NCBI GenBank assembly: GCA_030770425.1
Contig: JASJFT010000002.1
Location: 310,001-374,000 of the forward strand
Direction of reading: 5' to 3'
DNA from: Darksidea phi
Lineage: Eukaryota; Ascomycota; Dothideomycetes; Pleosporales; Lentitheciaceae
DNA length: 64,000 nucleotides
Below are positions 35,378 to 45,451 of the stretch, piece by piece. Position numbers and translations under genes: made by a program. Under the pieces are notes generated by a model. It did not search any database. It saw only the letters and a program-made list of their open reading frames with translations, and was not told the origin of the DNA. Each line of letters begins with the position of its first letter. The first letter of the stretch is position 1.

Positions 35378-35984
35378 ACTCACCAGGTACAGCGAACCAA
35401 GCGCAGACAGAGAATCGGTCGATGCGAACTCAACATCCGTCGGGTCGCTCATAGGGCAGAGGGCTGCTAGCTGAGCTCGTGCAATGAGATCTTCAAGCGC
35501 AGACAGAGAATCGGTCGATGCGAACTCAACATCAGTCGGGTCGCTCATAGGGCAGAGGGCTGCTAGCTGAGTTCGTCCATTGAGATCTTCAAGCGCAGAC
35601 AGAGAATCGGTCGATGCGAACTCAACATCCGTCGGATTCGGGTTAGGGACCCAACCAGGAAATTTGCTCCTGTTCCTCCCGTCATAGTTGTAGCTCTGAC
35701 GGAGGATGATTTGAGCATGCCACTTATCATGGGGGTCACTGGAGGGCTCCATCTTGATGAACAAAGGGAGTACTTCGTCGAAGGTTGTACACTGAGAGGC
35801 TCGGTGACCACCTGCGATCCAGATCAGTTTAATAGCGTGATAGGTATATGAACTCGTGCTTACCCTTTTCGTTGTTGAGATTCAGTGGCTCCAAGTCTTG
35901 ACTAAGGCGAGAAAGATCGGTATGGGTGACGGAGCGATCGGTCTTTGGCGTGACATACCCACCTGCCCCATTGACCACGTTCAT
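35366..35984 (-). CDS. Unrecognised small protein with 32-residue repeats
   Basis: Two exons, 35864-35984 and 35366-35811, giving 188 residues; the intron (GTAAGC..GCAG) joins NNEKG to GHRASQ in phase. The N-terminal half has no known motif. The C-terminal half is made of a 32-residue unit (PTDVEFASTDSLSALEDL..LAALCPMSD) present two to three times, encoded by 96-bp DNA repeats. The last unit is cut off and the stop lies inside a perfect palindrome. A GTGAGT just before the stop could be a splice donor, so the original gene may have continued. It is inside the accessory island and its function is unknown. Confidence 0.5.
35398..35663. repeat. 96-bp tandem repeat, about 2.7 copies
   Basis: The motif GCGCAGACAGAGAATCGGTC recurs at 35401, 35497 and 35593, exactly 96 bases apart. 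The unit encodes the 32-residue repeat of the gene over it, and the copies are nearly identical. Confidence 0.92.
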
Positions 35985-36724
35985 GTGTTCATCTACTACT
36001 GTTGCCCCAGAGCTAGCCTCGCGCTGGCCTTGTATTCCGGTTGCCCAACCATGTTTTTAAGAGATTGTTGGGTGAGGGTGAGAGGAGTGAGGTCGGGGGG
36101 GAGGTGGGTTGAAGCAGATATAAGAGACGCGCTAATAAGCGAGCGAGGTGGTGACGTCAAGTGGAGAAGAAGCTAGAGTGAAGGAGGATTGCTCTGTAGA
36201 TATGGTGAAGACGAAAAGAGATACGGATAAGTCCGCCAAGGCCGTTGTTTGAACCGTATCGAGGGTAGAATAGCAGAATAGGCCAGATCAGGATTCGGAA
36301 TTCGATACATCCTGGGTTCTAATGCGTTAAGAGATGATGGAAAACCGGCGGGTGGGACCTGAAGAGCGGGGTATTCCCATGCCTGCGGCGAGGTGTCGCA
36401 GGAGCATCTTCGTTTCCGATCTCAGACTCACCATGCTAAGTGGACGGCGACACCCTTTATATATCCTGTCGGATCAGCCTGGTAGCGGTGCACAATATAA
36501 CGCCGTACTAGAACTAATGAAGGCGAACCCCAAACCAATACTCCACGGAACCGCCGTCTCGCCGTCTCAATCGATCCGTCAATACAGCTGCGAATGGCGA
36601 TGCCACTGTTTATTCACCGTTCACCGTTCACCGCCCCAAGCGTCTTTACCTCTCTACAGTCTGAGTTTGTATATATATACAATGTCCGGTCCGCCTTTCG
36701 CACATTTTGCTCTTAGCTATCGTC
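35985..36724. other. Divergent spacer with a copia gag scrap
   Basis: About 0.7 kb between two divergent island genes. The segment 36366-36405 matches the gag region of the copia element at 42360-42400 on the same strand (minus-strand reading DTSPQAWEY against DTSAQA-stop-EY). The rest is unassigned. Confidence 0.5.
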
Positions 36725-37510
36725 ATGGCGTCGCAAGCTAGCGTCCTTCGGAGGTAAACCTATATTGTTCATACGCGACGGCCTTAGGCTAACCTTCTGT
36801 TTAGCTTTAAATCACCGGCCATTCGTGTCATTGTAGGCACCGGCGAAGACACTGGAACGTACAATCTGAATAAGGACCTTTTTAGGCGCCTCGCGAAATT
36901 CTTCAGTAATATGCTTGAGCATAACTGGAAAGAGACGGAAGAGCAGATAGTGCGCCTGCCTGTTGATAAGCCTCAATGCTTCGAGTCCCTCCTAAGGTTT
37001 ACAATATGGAACGACGTTGGCTTTACGTCCGCTGACGTGCAACGGGGCAAGGTCTGGCTACCAATTCGAGCTTGGATTATGGGCGAGAAGTACGGAGCGC
37101 TAGAGTTTAGGGATTCCTGTATGAGATTCATCTACACAATGGCCCACGAACTCGATATCGTCAACATCGAGTACGTATTTCATCACACAGCCCAGGAGCA
37201 GCACTTGAACTGCTGGACTGTGCACTCAATTTGCCAGCACTACCGTCAGCTGGCGCGCGGATCTATGGTAGCCGAGTGGCTGTATCTCATCAGCGATTGG
37301 GAGCACCTTGGTCTATGTTTCATGAGGTCCTTACTCTACATCGGTAACGATACACCTCAACTAACCCTCCTCCAACCGTGTTCGTATTATCTCCGCCGGA
37401 CGAAATACGATTGGGATCTAGGTACCGAGGATCCAGTGTGGGACAAGGTAGAGGAGCAGAAGCGAGAGATACTTGCAGCGATGGAGGACGATGAAGTAGA
37501 GGAGATCTGA
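36725..37510 (+). CDS. BTB/POZ-like domain protein
   Basis: Two exons, 36725-36753 and 36805-37510, giving 244 residues. The N-terminus (SPAIRVIVGTGEDTGTYNLNKDLFRRLAKFFSNMLEHNWKETEE) has the fungal BTB pattern in which a ligand-like strand is followed by 'stored in the cell as hard-to-reach' helices; the next block (VRLPVDKPQCFESLLRFTIW) matches the usual BTB continuation. The remainder is helical with an acidic C-terminus. BTB domains mediate dimerisation and can recruit cullin-3 ligases, but no second domain is present here, so the partner is unknown. It is intact in the middle of RIP-damaged transposon DNA. Confidence 0.72.
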
Positions 37511-37823
37511 TACGCGGAGGCGTAAAGAGGCGTTGAGAAGTAGAAGACTACAAGGGCTAGCGCGACCTTTAAACCCGCTGAAGGTCAGAGTCTCCTAAGA
37601 GCGCATCGAGGATTATAAATTCTAAATCTAGAAGAATTCCTGGCAAAAGTAAAAGCTTAAAAGCCAATTTTGTTTCTCCGACTACCCAAGACACACTTTC
37701 TATGTATATAAACCCTCTTTCTCTCCCCTCTAACTCCAAGACTCTTCTCCCTGTTCCTCCTCTACAGTCATGTTTCAAAAATATGGTTCGCCAAGCACCC
37801 CACCAAATGCGACACGTATCAAC
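37511..37823. other. Spacer between BTB-like gene and copia LTR
   Basis: About 0.3 kb, T/C-rich near 37670-37780. No gene recognised. Confidence 0.5.
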
Positions 37824-37954
37824 TGTTGAAAGCGTGAAAGTTATTGTATTGTTATTGGCGGAGGATGGCCAGAAGGCCAGCCTATATACTAGGGCTAGTG
37901 CATGAGCTATTACGTAATCAATAAACAATGCTCTGATAGCTGCTTCCGCCAACA
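37824..37954 (-). repeat. 3' LTR of the copia element
   Basis: 131 bp bounded by TGTTG and CAACA, the inverted ends usual for Ty1/copia LTRs. On the minus strand it follows a purine-rich tract (GGGAGGAC) directly after the RNase H region, as a 3' LTR should. I could not find its partner upstream of gag. Confidence 0.75.
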
Positions 37955-38021
37955 GTCCTCCCAGATGGCGGAGCGTTGTGATGTCCATAGTAGTAATAGC
38001 CATTGTCCTCCAAAGTTTCCA

Positions 38022-38294
38022 TCAATAGCCAATCTCACATATCCGCCGTGTAAGGTCTTCAACGGCGGGCCGTGGTAAAGCCTTTGTGCAAATATCCGCA
38101 AGGTTATCAGCTGAGCGTACGTGATGAACGCTGTATTGGCCTTCATGATAACGTTCTCTGACGAAATGGTAATGGACTCCAATATGCTTCGAGCGATGGC
38201 TGATTCTGTTGTCGCGAGTGAGAGCAATAGCAGGCTTATTGTCGATCATCAGCCGATAGGGCGGGTACTTGGCGGAACTTATTAATTCCTTCAA
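38022..38294 (-). pseudogene. Copia RNase H fragment
   Basis: This piece carries the copia RNase H signatures: a DNKPAIAL block, then HRSKHIGVHYHFVRE and ADICTKAL near the end. It is separated from the reverse transcriptase part by stops and so is not translatable as a whole. Confidence 0.85.
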
Positions 38295-38718
38295 GGCTTG
38301 TCGTGTCCATACAAGATGACTTGCTGTATATGATGCCGCTATGTACTCGGCTTCGTATGTGCTGCGTGCGATACATGACTGTCGCTTCGATAACTATGCT
38401 AGTGTTGCTCTATTGACTTTGAGCAGATAGCTAGAGAATGATTTCGCGTTGTCCGGATCAGAACCAAATGAAGCGTCGGCATACATGACTATGTCCGCCA
38501 CTGGTTTCTTGACTTGGCGGAGCGTTACCATAGGATCTAATGACGATTTTATTGTCGTAGGTTTCGCGGATGTAGCGCAGCACCTGACGTGACAGTCTGA
38601 GATGTAGATCTGATGGGTTCGCGTTATAGGTGCCTAGTATGCTGACAGTGTATGCTAGGTCAGGGCGGCTGACAATGGCGAGGAAGTTTATGGAACTAAT
38701 GATAGACTAATACTCGGG

Positions 38719-39024
38719 TTACCTATCCTTGTCCACAGGATCCGTGGAGCGAGAAGGGAAGTAGTTGGCGTTAAGAGGCGTGAGGTGTCCATTATACTGA
38801 TCTATTGAATAACGTCGCAATATGGCCATTGCGTATGTTCGCTGGTGGATGCGTAATAGCCCATCGCGATAATCGATCTCTAGGCCGAGTAGCAATTTAG
38901 GTCGTCCAAGGTCCTTGAATTTAAATCGTCCGCCAGCAGCTTCAAGGGAGGCGGATATACGGCCATCAGTGCCGTACATCAGGATATCATCGACATAGAT
39001 ACCCAGAATGAGACCACGGGTCAT
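38719..39024 (-). pseudogene. Copia reverse transcriptase fragment
   Basis: The polymerase active-site motif YVDDIL is present (GIYVDDILMYG), followed by the copia pattern FKFKDLGRPKLLLGLEI. The upstream polymerase part, to about 39700, is too interrupted by stops to be an open frame. Confidence 0.88.
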
Positions 39025-39699
39025 GAAGACGTAGGGGTCGAATGACGACTGGGTGAAGCTCTGTTCCTTCAGCTATTGGGACAGTAAGGTATACCATTCG
39101 CGTCCTGATTGCTTCAAGCCGTACAGTGCCTTGAGTAGTTAAAGCACCTTGTATCCGCCATGAGTAGTAAGGCCTGGCGGGTAACGGGCATGAATAACGT
39201 GAGATAAATTGCCGTTCAAATAGGCTGCGTCGAAATCGATCTGACGCAGTTGCCAGCCATAGATGACAGCGGTAGCTAACAATAGGCGTAGGCTGTTATA
39301 TCGTACAACTGGTGAGTACGTATTATCGTAGTTAACACTAGGGCGTTGAGAGAAGCCTTGGGCAATAATACGAGCCTTACGCTTGATTACTTTGTCGTAC
39401 TTATTTCGTTTGATATCGAATACCTATCGAGTGCCGACGAGTGTGGTACCTGGCGGTATATTATTGTGATCGATGACTTCCTAGGTACCGTTCATCTCAT
39501 GGACTTTGATCTCTCGATTGATAGGTGGACGCTATAGCGCAGCGTTCGTGTCGCTGACAGCGTCGTTATAGTTTCGTGGTATTTTATCATCGATGCTCAT
39601 CGATGCCGCATAGCTCATGACGTCCGCCGCTTCATTATCTTCTAGCGGGTGTATTAGGGCTATATGCGCTTCGCCGCTGTCCATGTTATCCCTAGCTTT

Positions 39700-40227
39700 C
39701 TATGAGGGTATGATAGTGCGGCCGGCGCGAGTGGTAGTTGTAGACGTCGGTGTCGCCGATCGTGATGGTATATCTTGAGTTGGTCTGCCACTGTCTTGAG
39801 TTGGTCTGCTACCTCGTTGGCTTCCGCTACGTTGAGCATCCGTTGGCGGGCGCGAGCGTGAGCTTTGTCCTCGAGTAGATAGTGGGCTAGCAGGCGATCC
39901 GCCGGGATTGGGTATAGGCGGCGGACGCATACGGCTGGGTGAGCTACGAGATGTAGGTGAATCTCGTATTCGTGTCTGGCTACGTCTAGTCGTCGATGTA
40001 GGCCGAGTCGTAGGTGTGTCCCCCAGAGCCGCCACGTTAGTCTTGACTGGGCGGATCTGTTTACGAGGAGGCGTCTTTTCAGGAGTATCCTCTTCCACTG
40101 TCCCCTGGAATAGTGGCGGGGATTGATAGTCTTTGAAAGACTGGAACTGGACATTACGTGACTTAATAACGATGTTTCGTGCTGGGACAGACAGGCGCTG
40201 TCTTGGCGTTACGTCCGTAGCCCACAA
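39700..40227 (-). pseudogene. Copia linker between integrase and reverse transcriptase
   Basis: Ser/Pro/Thr/Arg-rich low-complexity open frame in the place where copia polyproteins have a variable linker. No domain of its own. Confidence 0.6.
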
Positions 40228-40294
40228 ATATTCCTTGTTCAGCTCGATTGAGGAGTTTGGAGCCGGGAGCGCGAGCCTCAGGGTGGATATGTAC

Positions 40295-41263
40295 CTATGC
40301 CTTGATACCGAAGGGATGGATGTGCTTGATAGCGGGTTTTCCGCTATAAAGGCGCTCGTGTGGCGTACGGCGTAACGGGTCTGATGAATGAGGTGATAAG
40401 TTCATCAGAAAGTTCGTAGTCCTGATAGCTTCGCCCCATAGTGGGAGCAAGTGATTAGAATTAATCATTGAGCGAGCAACCTGGGTCACCGATCTGTTGT
40501 ATCGCTCAGCAACGCCATTGAGCTCATGGTGGTATGGTGGGACAGTGTTATGTTCGATCCCTTTCCGCCGCAGGAAATCTTGGAGGCGGGTAGCCAAGTA
40601 TTCGCCGCTATTATTAGATCTCAGCCGCTTGATGATGGAGGTAGTGTCTATGAAATTGACGTGTCCCCGATCGTTGAACTGGGTGTTGACATATGCGACG
40701 AAGTCTTCAATTACCTGGGGTGCCTGCGCCTTTCGCTCCAAGAACCTAATCCATGAATATCGAGTGGCGTCGTCGATGAATGATATATAGTATCGTGCGC
40801 CGCCGAGGTTAGGGCGCGAAAACTTCCCTGAGAGATCTGAGTGTATGACTTCAAATGGCCGGGTGGGCCTAGTGTCCGCCGGTGCCTGTGGGTGGCGGCG
40901 GGTGGATTTAGAACTTTTGCAGACCTCGTATTTAAAGTTGGCAGGCTTCTGAGGAACGAGGTATCCATTAGCGTATACACGCGCTGGGTTATCGATGAGT
41001 TGGTGTCCGATCCTATGATGGAACTCATCGTATGAGGTAAAGTACGATGTTACCGTCATTTGTAGCTCTGTACATAAGATGTTGACAGGAAATAAGTGTC
41101 CGCCAGTATAGGTTATAGGTGGCGGATTAGATTTGTATATTAAGGTTTCCTTATCTGAGGTATCTATAACAGTGTTGCCATATGATGTCAGGGCAAACGT
41201 ATCGGCGTTGTATGTAGGGTGATTGCGATCCGCCGTCTTTTGTGGTACCGGCGGGTGTTCCAT
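40295..41263 (-). pseudogene. Copia integrase fragment
   Basis: An HxxxH element (HHRIGH) remains at the N-terminus. The rve core follows: HSDLSGKFSRP, YYISFIDDATRYSWIRFL and the GEYLATRLQDFLRRKGIEH segment near the catalytic Glu, then NGVAERYNRSV. The middle Asp region reads RSNNSGEY where RSDNGGEY is usual, so the catalytic aspartate is lost. Confidence 0.88.
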
Positions 41264-41380
41264 TTGGATGTAAATCGTCCCTTGTGCGTGCTTCGCCCAT
41301 AATATAGTCTTCCCGCCCTTGGAAAGGTATAGGTCGTCGCCGTGAGCGTGGAGGTGGTAGCCGTTACGTCGAACGTAAGA

Positions 41381-42670
41381 CTAGGAGAAAAGGCGGGTGT
41401 TATAGAGTTCACTACTATAGAGCACGTTCGTCAGTTCGCCGATCTGTGTGGATCCGTTAGGTAGTTTGTATCGCAGCCGAACAGTCCCTACGCCTTGAAT
41501 TGGTAGCTTGATACCGCTAGCAACGGTGATCGTTCCCTGCTTCGTAGACAGAGACACGAAGTCATCGATAACGCCAGATATGTGCCGTGAGGCACTAGTA
41601 TCGAACAGCCAGGCGGGGTTGTCGGTGGCTGATGGTTGACGGACTGAGAGTGTACTTACTTCTTCGCGTAGTCGTTTCCCGTTTTGATTACGGGTACGTT
41701 CCGCCGATCTCGGTGGTGTTGGCGGGGGCGACGTGAAGTCTATGATGGCAGAAAAGGCCGACACCTCTGTCGAGCTGTCATCGGCATCCACTGCCTCAGC
41801 CGTATTGGCTTTCTGTCGCTTTCCGCCACGACGATTATCTTTTGGCTGACCCTTCTTTGGCTGGCTCTCTTTATGCTTGCGGAGCTTATTGCAATTTGTG
41901 TAGATATGACCAACGAAGGTTAGGTTGTGCTTGCGATACCATGTGTATTCCTGCTGTCCGCCACGCTGTGGGCGAGCGGCGGATTGGCGAGCAGCGTATG
42001 CTTTCGATGAGTCAACTGAGTCGAGGGAGTGTTTCTTAGAGATATTAAGGATTTTGGGTTCGATGTCCTTAAATGCCGTGAGGTTCCTCGTGCTGAGGTT
42101 GTCGATCATATTGTCTATAGTGCCTGGCAATGTTACTAGGAAGAAGGAGCCTTTGACTTCGTTAGACTCGAAGACAGGCCTTATCGCGGTAGCGACAGCC
42201 TGTGTAGACGAGAGGGTCCGCTTTGCCATCTGTGTCCAACGCTGGTGGAACTTGTCTAAGTGTAGTCTTAGGTCATCACCGTCGCGATAGTGAAGGTTGG
42301 TAAGGGACCTGAGGAGTAGGATGGTGGTATTGCCCGTGTCTCGATTAAACCGGTTTGCCAGGTATTCCTATGCCTGCGCTGAGGTGTCGTAGGTGGCTAC
42401 TGACATGGTAAGGTCGTTGTGGATCGAGGACAGGAGCATAACTATGGCCTTGTTGTCCTGCTTTTCCTACTCATCGATGGCTGTATTGGCGTCGGCGACG
42501 GTTGCGGCGTTAGCGCCCGCCGGCGCTTGAGCTGGTCTCGGTCTTTTCTTCGAGATGATGGGCCAGAGGTCAGCATATCGAAAGGCGACGGTCCACGCGG
42601 ACCAGTATTTAGGGTAGTTGCTACCTCTTGAGCCAGATACTCGAGTCTTTAGGCTGACTGCTAATCTACG
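41381..42670 (-). pseudogene. Copia gag and protease region
   Basis: The frame from about 42660 to 41381 contains gag signatures (SNYPKYWSAW, HYRDGDDLRLHLDKFHQRW) interrupted by TAG where Trp is expected, at about 42374 and 42470. The zinc knuckle is damaged (WYRKHNLTFVGHIYTNC, first cysteines lost). The protease motif reads WLFDTSASRHIS where DTGA is usual. All changes fit C-to-T or G-to-A damage. Confidence 0.85.
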
Positions 42671-42680
42671 TACCCATATC

Positions 42681-42890
42681 GCCTTCCCGCGGGCGGTCCT
42701 CGTCGGTATCTAACTCGGGTTAACTATCTTTAATAACGACCGCATTCTCTGCGCAATATCAGAAATAGTATACGTAAGCTATTATCCCGACGGGCTGCGG
42801 GGGCTTACCTTGATAGCTATCTTCAGAAGGAGCGGGCTAACTTAAGCTCTTATCGCTGGCGTCGTCTCGAGAAGTTGGCGTTGAGATAAC
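42681..42890. other. Segment between gag and the minisatellite
   Basis: Where a copia leader and 5' LTR should be, I see no sequence similar to the 3' LTR and no clear primer-binding site. The element is probably truncated or overwritten here. Confidence 0.45.
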
Positions 42891-43736
42891 AGATAGAAGG
42901 ATGATAAGTCGATTCAGAGCTGGAGAGAGAGCCGCCAGCAAGAGTTTTACACTCAGGACGGAAGAATAACGTCGATTCAGAGCTGGAGAGCCGCCAGCAA
43001 GAGTTTTACACTCAGATAGAGGGATAAAGTCGATTTAGAGCTAGAAAGCCGCCGGTAAGAGTTTTACACTCAGGACGGAAGGATGAAGTCGATTCAGAGC
43101 TAGAGAGAGAGCTGCCGGCAAGAGTTTTGCACTCAGATAGAAGGATAATAAGTCGATTCAGAGCTAGAGAGCCGCCAGCAAGAGTTTTACACTCAGATAG
43201 AAAGATAACAAGTCGATTCAAAGCTAGAGAAAGCCGCCGGCAAGAGTTTTACACTCAGGACGGAAGGATAAAGTCGATTCAGAGCTAGAGAGCCGCCAGC
43301 AAGAGTTTTGCACTCAGATAGGAGGATGAAATCGATTCAGAGCTGGAGAGAGAGCCGCCGGCAAGAGTTTTGCACTCAGGACGGAAGAATAACGTCAATT
43401 AGAAGCTAGAGAGCCGCCGGTAAGAGTTTTACACTCAGATAGGAGGATGAAATCGATTCAGAGCTAGAAAGAGAGCCGCCGGCAAGAGTTTTGCACTCAG
43501 ATAGAAGGATGAAGTCAATTCAAAGCTAGAGAGAGCCGCCGGCAAGAGTTTTACACTCAGGACAGAAGGATAACGTCGATTCAAAGCTAGAGAAAGCCGC
43601 CGGCAAGAGTTTTACACTCAGGACAGAAGGATAACGTCGATTCAAAGCTAGAGAAAGCCGCCGGCAAGAGTTTTGCACTCAGATAGAAGGATAATAAGTC
43701 GATTCAGAGCTGGAGAGAGAGCCGCCGGCAAGAGTT
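42891..43736. repeat. Minisatellite, 14 copies of a ~61-bp unit
   Basis: Every unit contains a GTCGATTCAGAGCT-like block, GAGAGCCGCC, GGCAAGAGTTTTACACTCAG and a variable AGATAGAAGGATAA or GACGGAAGGATAA spacer. Starts of the GCCGCC core are spaced 58-64 bases apart (42931, 42990, 43048 to 43721). The variable spacing rules out a maintained reading frame, so it is not a coding repeat. Confidence 0.95.
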
Positions 43737-44142
43737 TACAACGATTACGTTGGAATGACGTCAATAGGGGGGCTTCTGGTCTGCGATTGGATGACAAAGC
43801 ACGGGAGGTGAGCGAACAGCAGTGACGCGTAAAAGTGCACTAGCTCGTGCCAAGCCCCAGCCCTATGCGTATGCACAGACCCGCCTCGGCTGGTGGCCGC
43901 CGAGCAGAAAGGTTATCGTCACTTCAACATCCATCGCGGCCCCAGGCGTATATAGCTTTGATACTCTGGTACCCCCACTAGGGTTGGAGAATCGTTCGCA
44001 GCCCCTCTTCTCGATCAGATATCACTGAAAGCGTCCGTCCGATCCGTCGCTTCTTCCGCGAATCTCTGAGCTTCAAGCTCCACGCTCAAGCTACAAATCT
44101 GCGCCTTCCCGTTCCTACTACTTGCTGGTCCCACATAGCAAT
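43737..44142. other. NCE101 promoter and right edge of the island
   Basis: A short match to the end of the 25-kb inverted repeat (CACTAGCTCGTGCCAAGCCC at about 43838) lies here, then a TATATAG box near 43950 and a CT-rich leader before the NCE101 start. Confidence 0.5.
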
Positions 44143-44380
44143 ATGGCGTACCAACACATTATCTCAAAGTATGCGCCTCACTGCTCTAGCTACTGCTTCC
44201 CGTCGGTATACTGACGCATCTAGACGCCTCGATCCTCTCTTCGCCATCTCCATCGGACTCGCCGCTGCCGCGACACGCATCAACCGCGAGGAGAGAGAGA
44301 AGGGACGGGATATAGCGGATACGGTAGAGGTTTTCAAAAGGAGGTTTAACATTTGGTGGGCAAGCGGGGAGAAGAAATGA
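44143..44380 (+). CDS. NCE101: Nce101-type small membrane protein
   Basis: Two exons, 44143-44168 and 44224-44380, giving 60 residues. Nce101 was named in yeast for a role in non-classical protein export; biochemical function remains uncertain. The sequence begins MAYQHIISK and continues RLDPLFAISIGLAAAATRINREEREKGRD across the intron, with a single hydrophobic helix followed by a charged stretch as in relatives. A naive frame that runs through the intron gives a false longer start. It is the first core gene right of the transposon island. Confidence 0.88.
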
Positions 44381-45451
44381 ATCTTGAGCACGTGGTTATA
44401 GGAATGTAACGGCATGCTGCGCAGCGATGAGCTTGTGTGACAGGAACCGTGGCCTTCATCTGCCGCTTACGCCTCGTTCCGGATGATAGCATAACATCGG
44501 AGTGGATCAGATCTGTGCGACTGAAGGATGCCAAAACACGAAGCCCCCGGAGAGACGTAGCAGCTGGGATACTAGCCGTGAGCCCGCTATCCAGAGCCCG
44601 ATTTCAATGAGATACCCAATTACGCATATACGGAAACTGATGTAACTTTTGGAGATCCAACAAACGCGCGTCAAGTACATACAAGAAATACAACTGGAGC
44701 AAATACCGCGTGTGCGCGACAACTCACGCGATAGATGCTAGACGGTATCTTGAGCACTTGCGGCACGGCTTCGATTTCGCGGCCTTGGAAGCGCGATATG
44801 TTTGCTCCGCAAGTGCTGTAGTTCGCTGTGGTCGTCTCGAGGAAGGAGTTGGTTAGGATGGCTTGCAGGTTGTGCACCGTTGTGTTATGGACTGCATATT
44901 ACCCCATGTTGGCGGTGAAGGGATGGTGTAGACAACACTTCATTGCAAAACCCAAGCGTTTCTGCTCGTTTAGCCAGTATATGGCCGCGAGCTCTTCGTT
45001 CCAGCATGGTATTCTATCGCGCATGTTGTCGCAGTTTCAGTTGTGATATTTTCGGCCGTCGTGCGTGAAATCCGGCCCCTCGGCGTCCGCTGCTCATGAT
45101 CCTGAAGCGATGAAATCAAGGTGTATGGATGGAGGGTTGTATCTGAAGAAATGGAGTTTGCGGATATAGAAGGAGTGGGGGGAGTGCCCAGGATAATCGT
45201 TTGGACGTCAAATATACATACATGGAGGTGAGAAAACAAAATATATATGGAAGACTTCGGAAATGCATTGAAAATGATACTGTAATAACCGAGACACGAG
45301 AATCAGAGAAGAATGGCTGCTTCTCAAAGGGTTGACAACATGGAAAATGCAAACACAAATAGAAAAACTACCTCGCAACGCAAATAGAACCTACCTCACG
45401 AAACAGAATAAGTACCGTAAGTAGTATATTCAGAAAAAGTTACTGAGCTGG
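44381..45451. other. Intergenic stretch with possible cysteine-rich exons
   Basis: About 1.1 kb. Most shows nothing. Two minus-strand pieces between about 44723 and 45020 read like protein and are listed separately. Confidence 0.4.
44723..45020 (-). pseudogene. Possible cysteine-rich gene remnant
   Basis: On the minus strand, a piece with MRDRIPCWNEELAAIYW and MKCCLHHPFTANMG runs into a TAA and resumes in the same frame as VHNLQAILTN, YSTCGANISRFQGRE and PQVLKIPSSIYR, ending at a GTGAGT donor-like site. The composition is not that of noncoding DNA, and the spaced cysteines suggest a secreted protein. Start, introns and end are not resolved. It may be a pseudogene or a gene whose splicing I misread. 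Confidence 0.35.

Larger units (their letters stand above)
37824..42680 (-). mobile_element. Degenerate Ty1/copia retrotransposon, 5' LTR not found
   Basis: Read on the minus strand, the order gag, protease, integrase, reverse transcriptase, RNase H defines the copia (Pseudoviridae-type) superfamily. Frames are broken by many stops, mostly TAG/TAA at positions where Trp or Gln is expected, pointing to RIP. One LTR is recognisable at the 3' side. The 5' side ends near 42.7 kb and is followed by an unrelated minisatellite. The element is not expected to move by itself. Confidence 0.88.

Noticed and set aside
43012..43221. 69-codon frame across the minisatellite
   Set aside because: Unit lengths of 58-64 bases do not preserve frame, so the frame is accidental.
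42891..43736. CRISPR array
   Set aside because: The units are contiguous degenerate repeats without unique spacers, in a eukaryotic genome.
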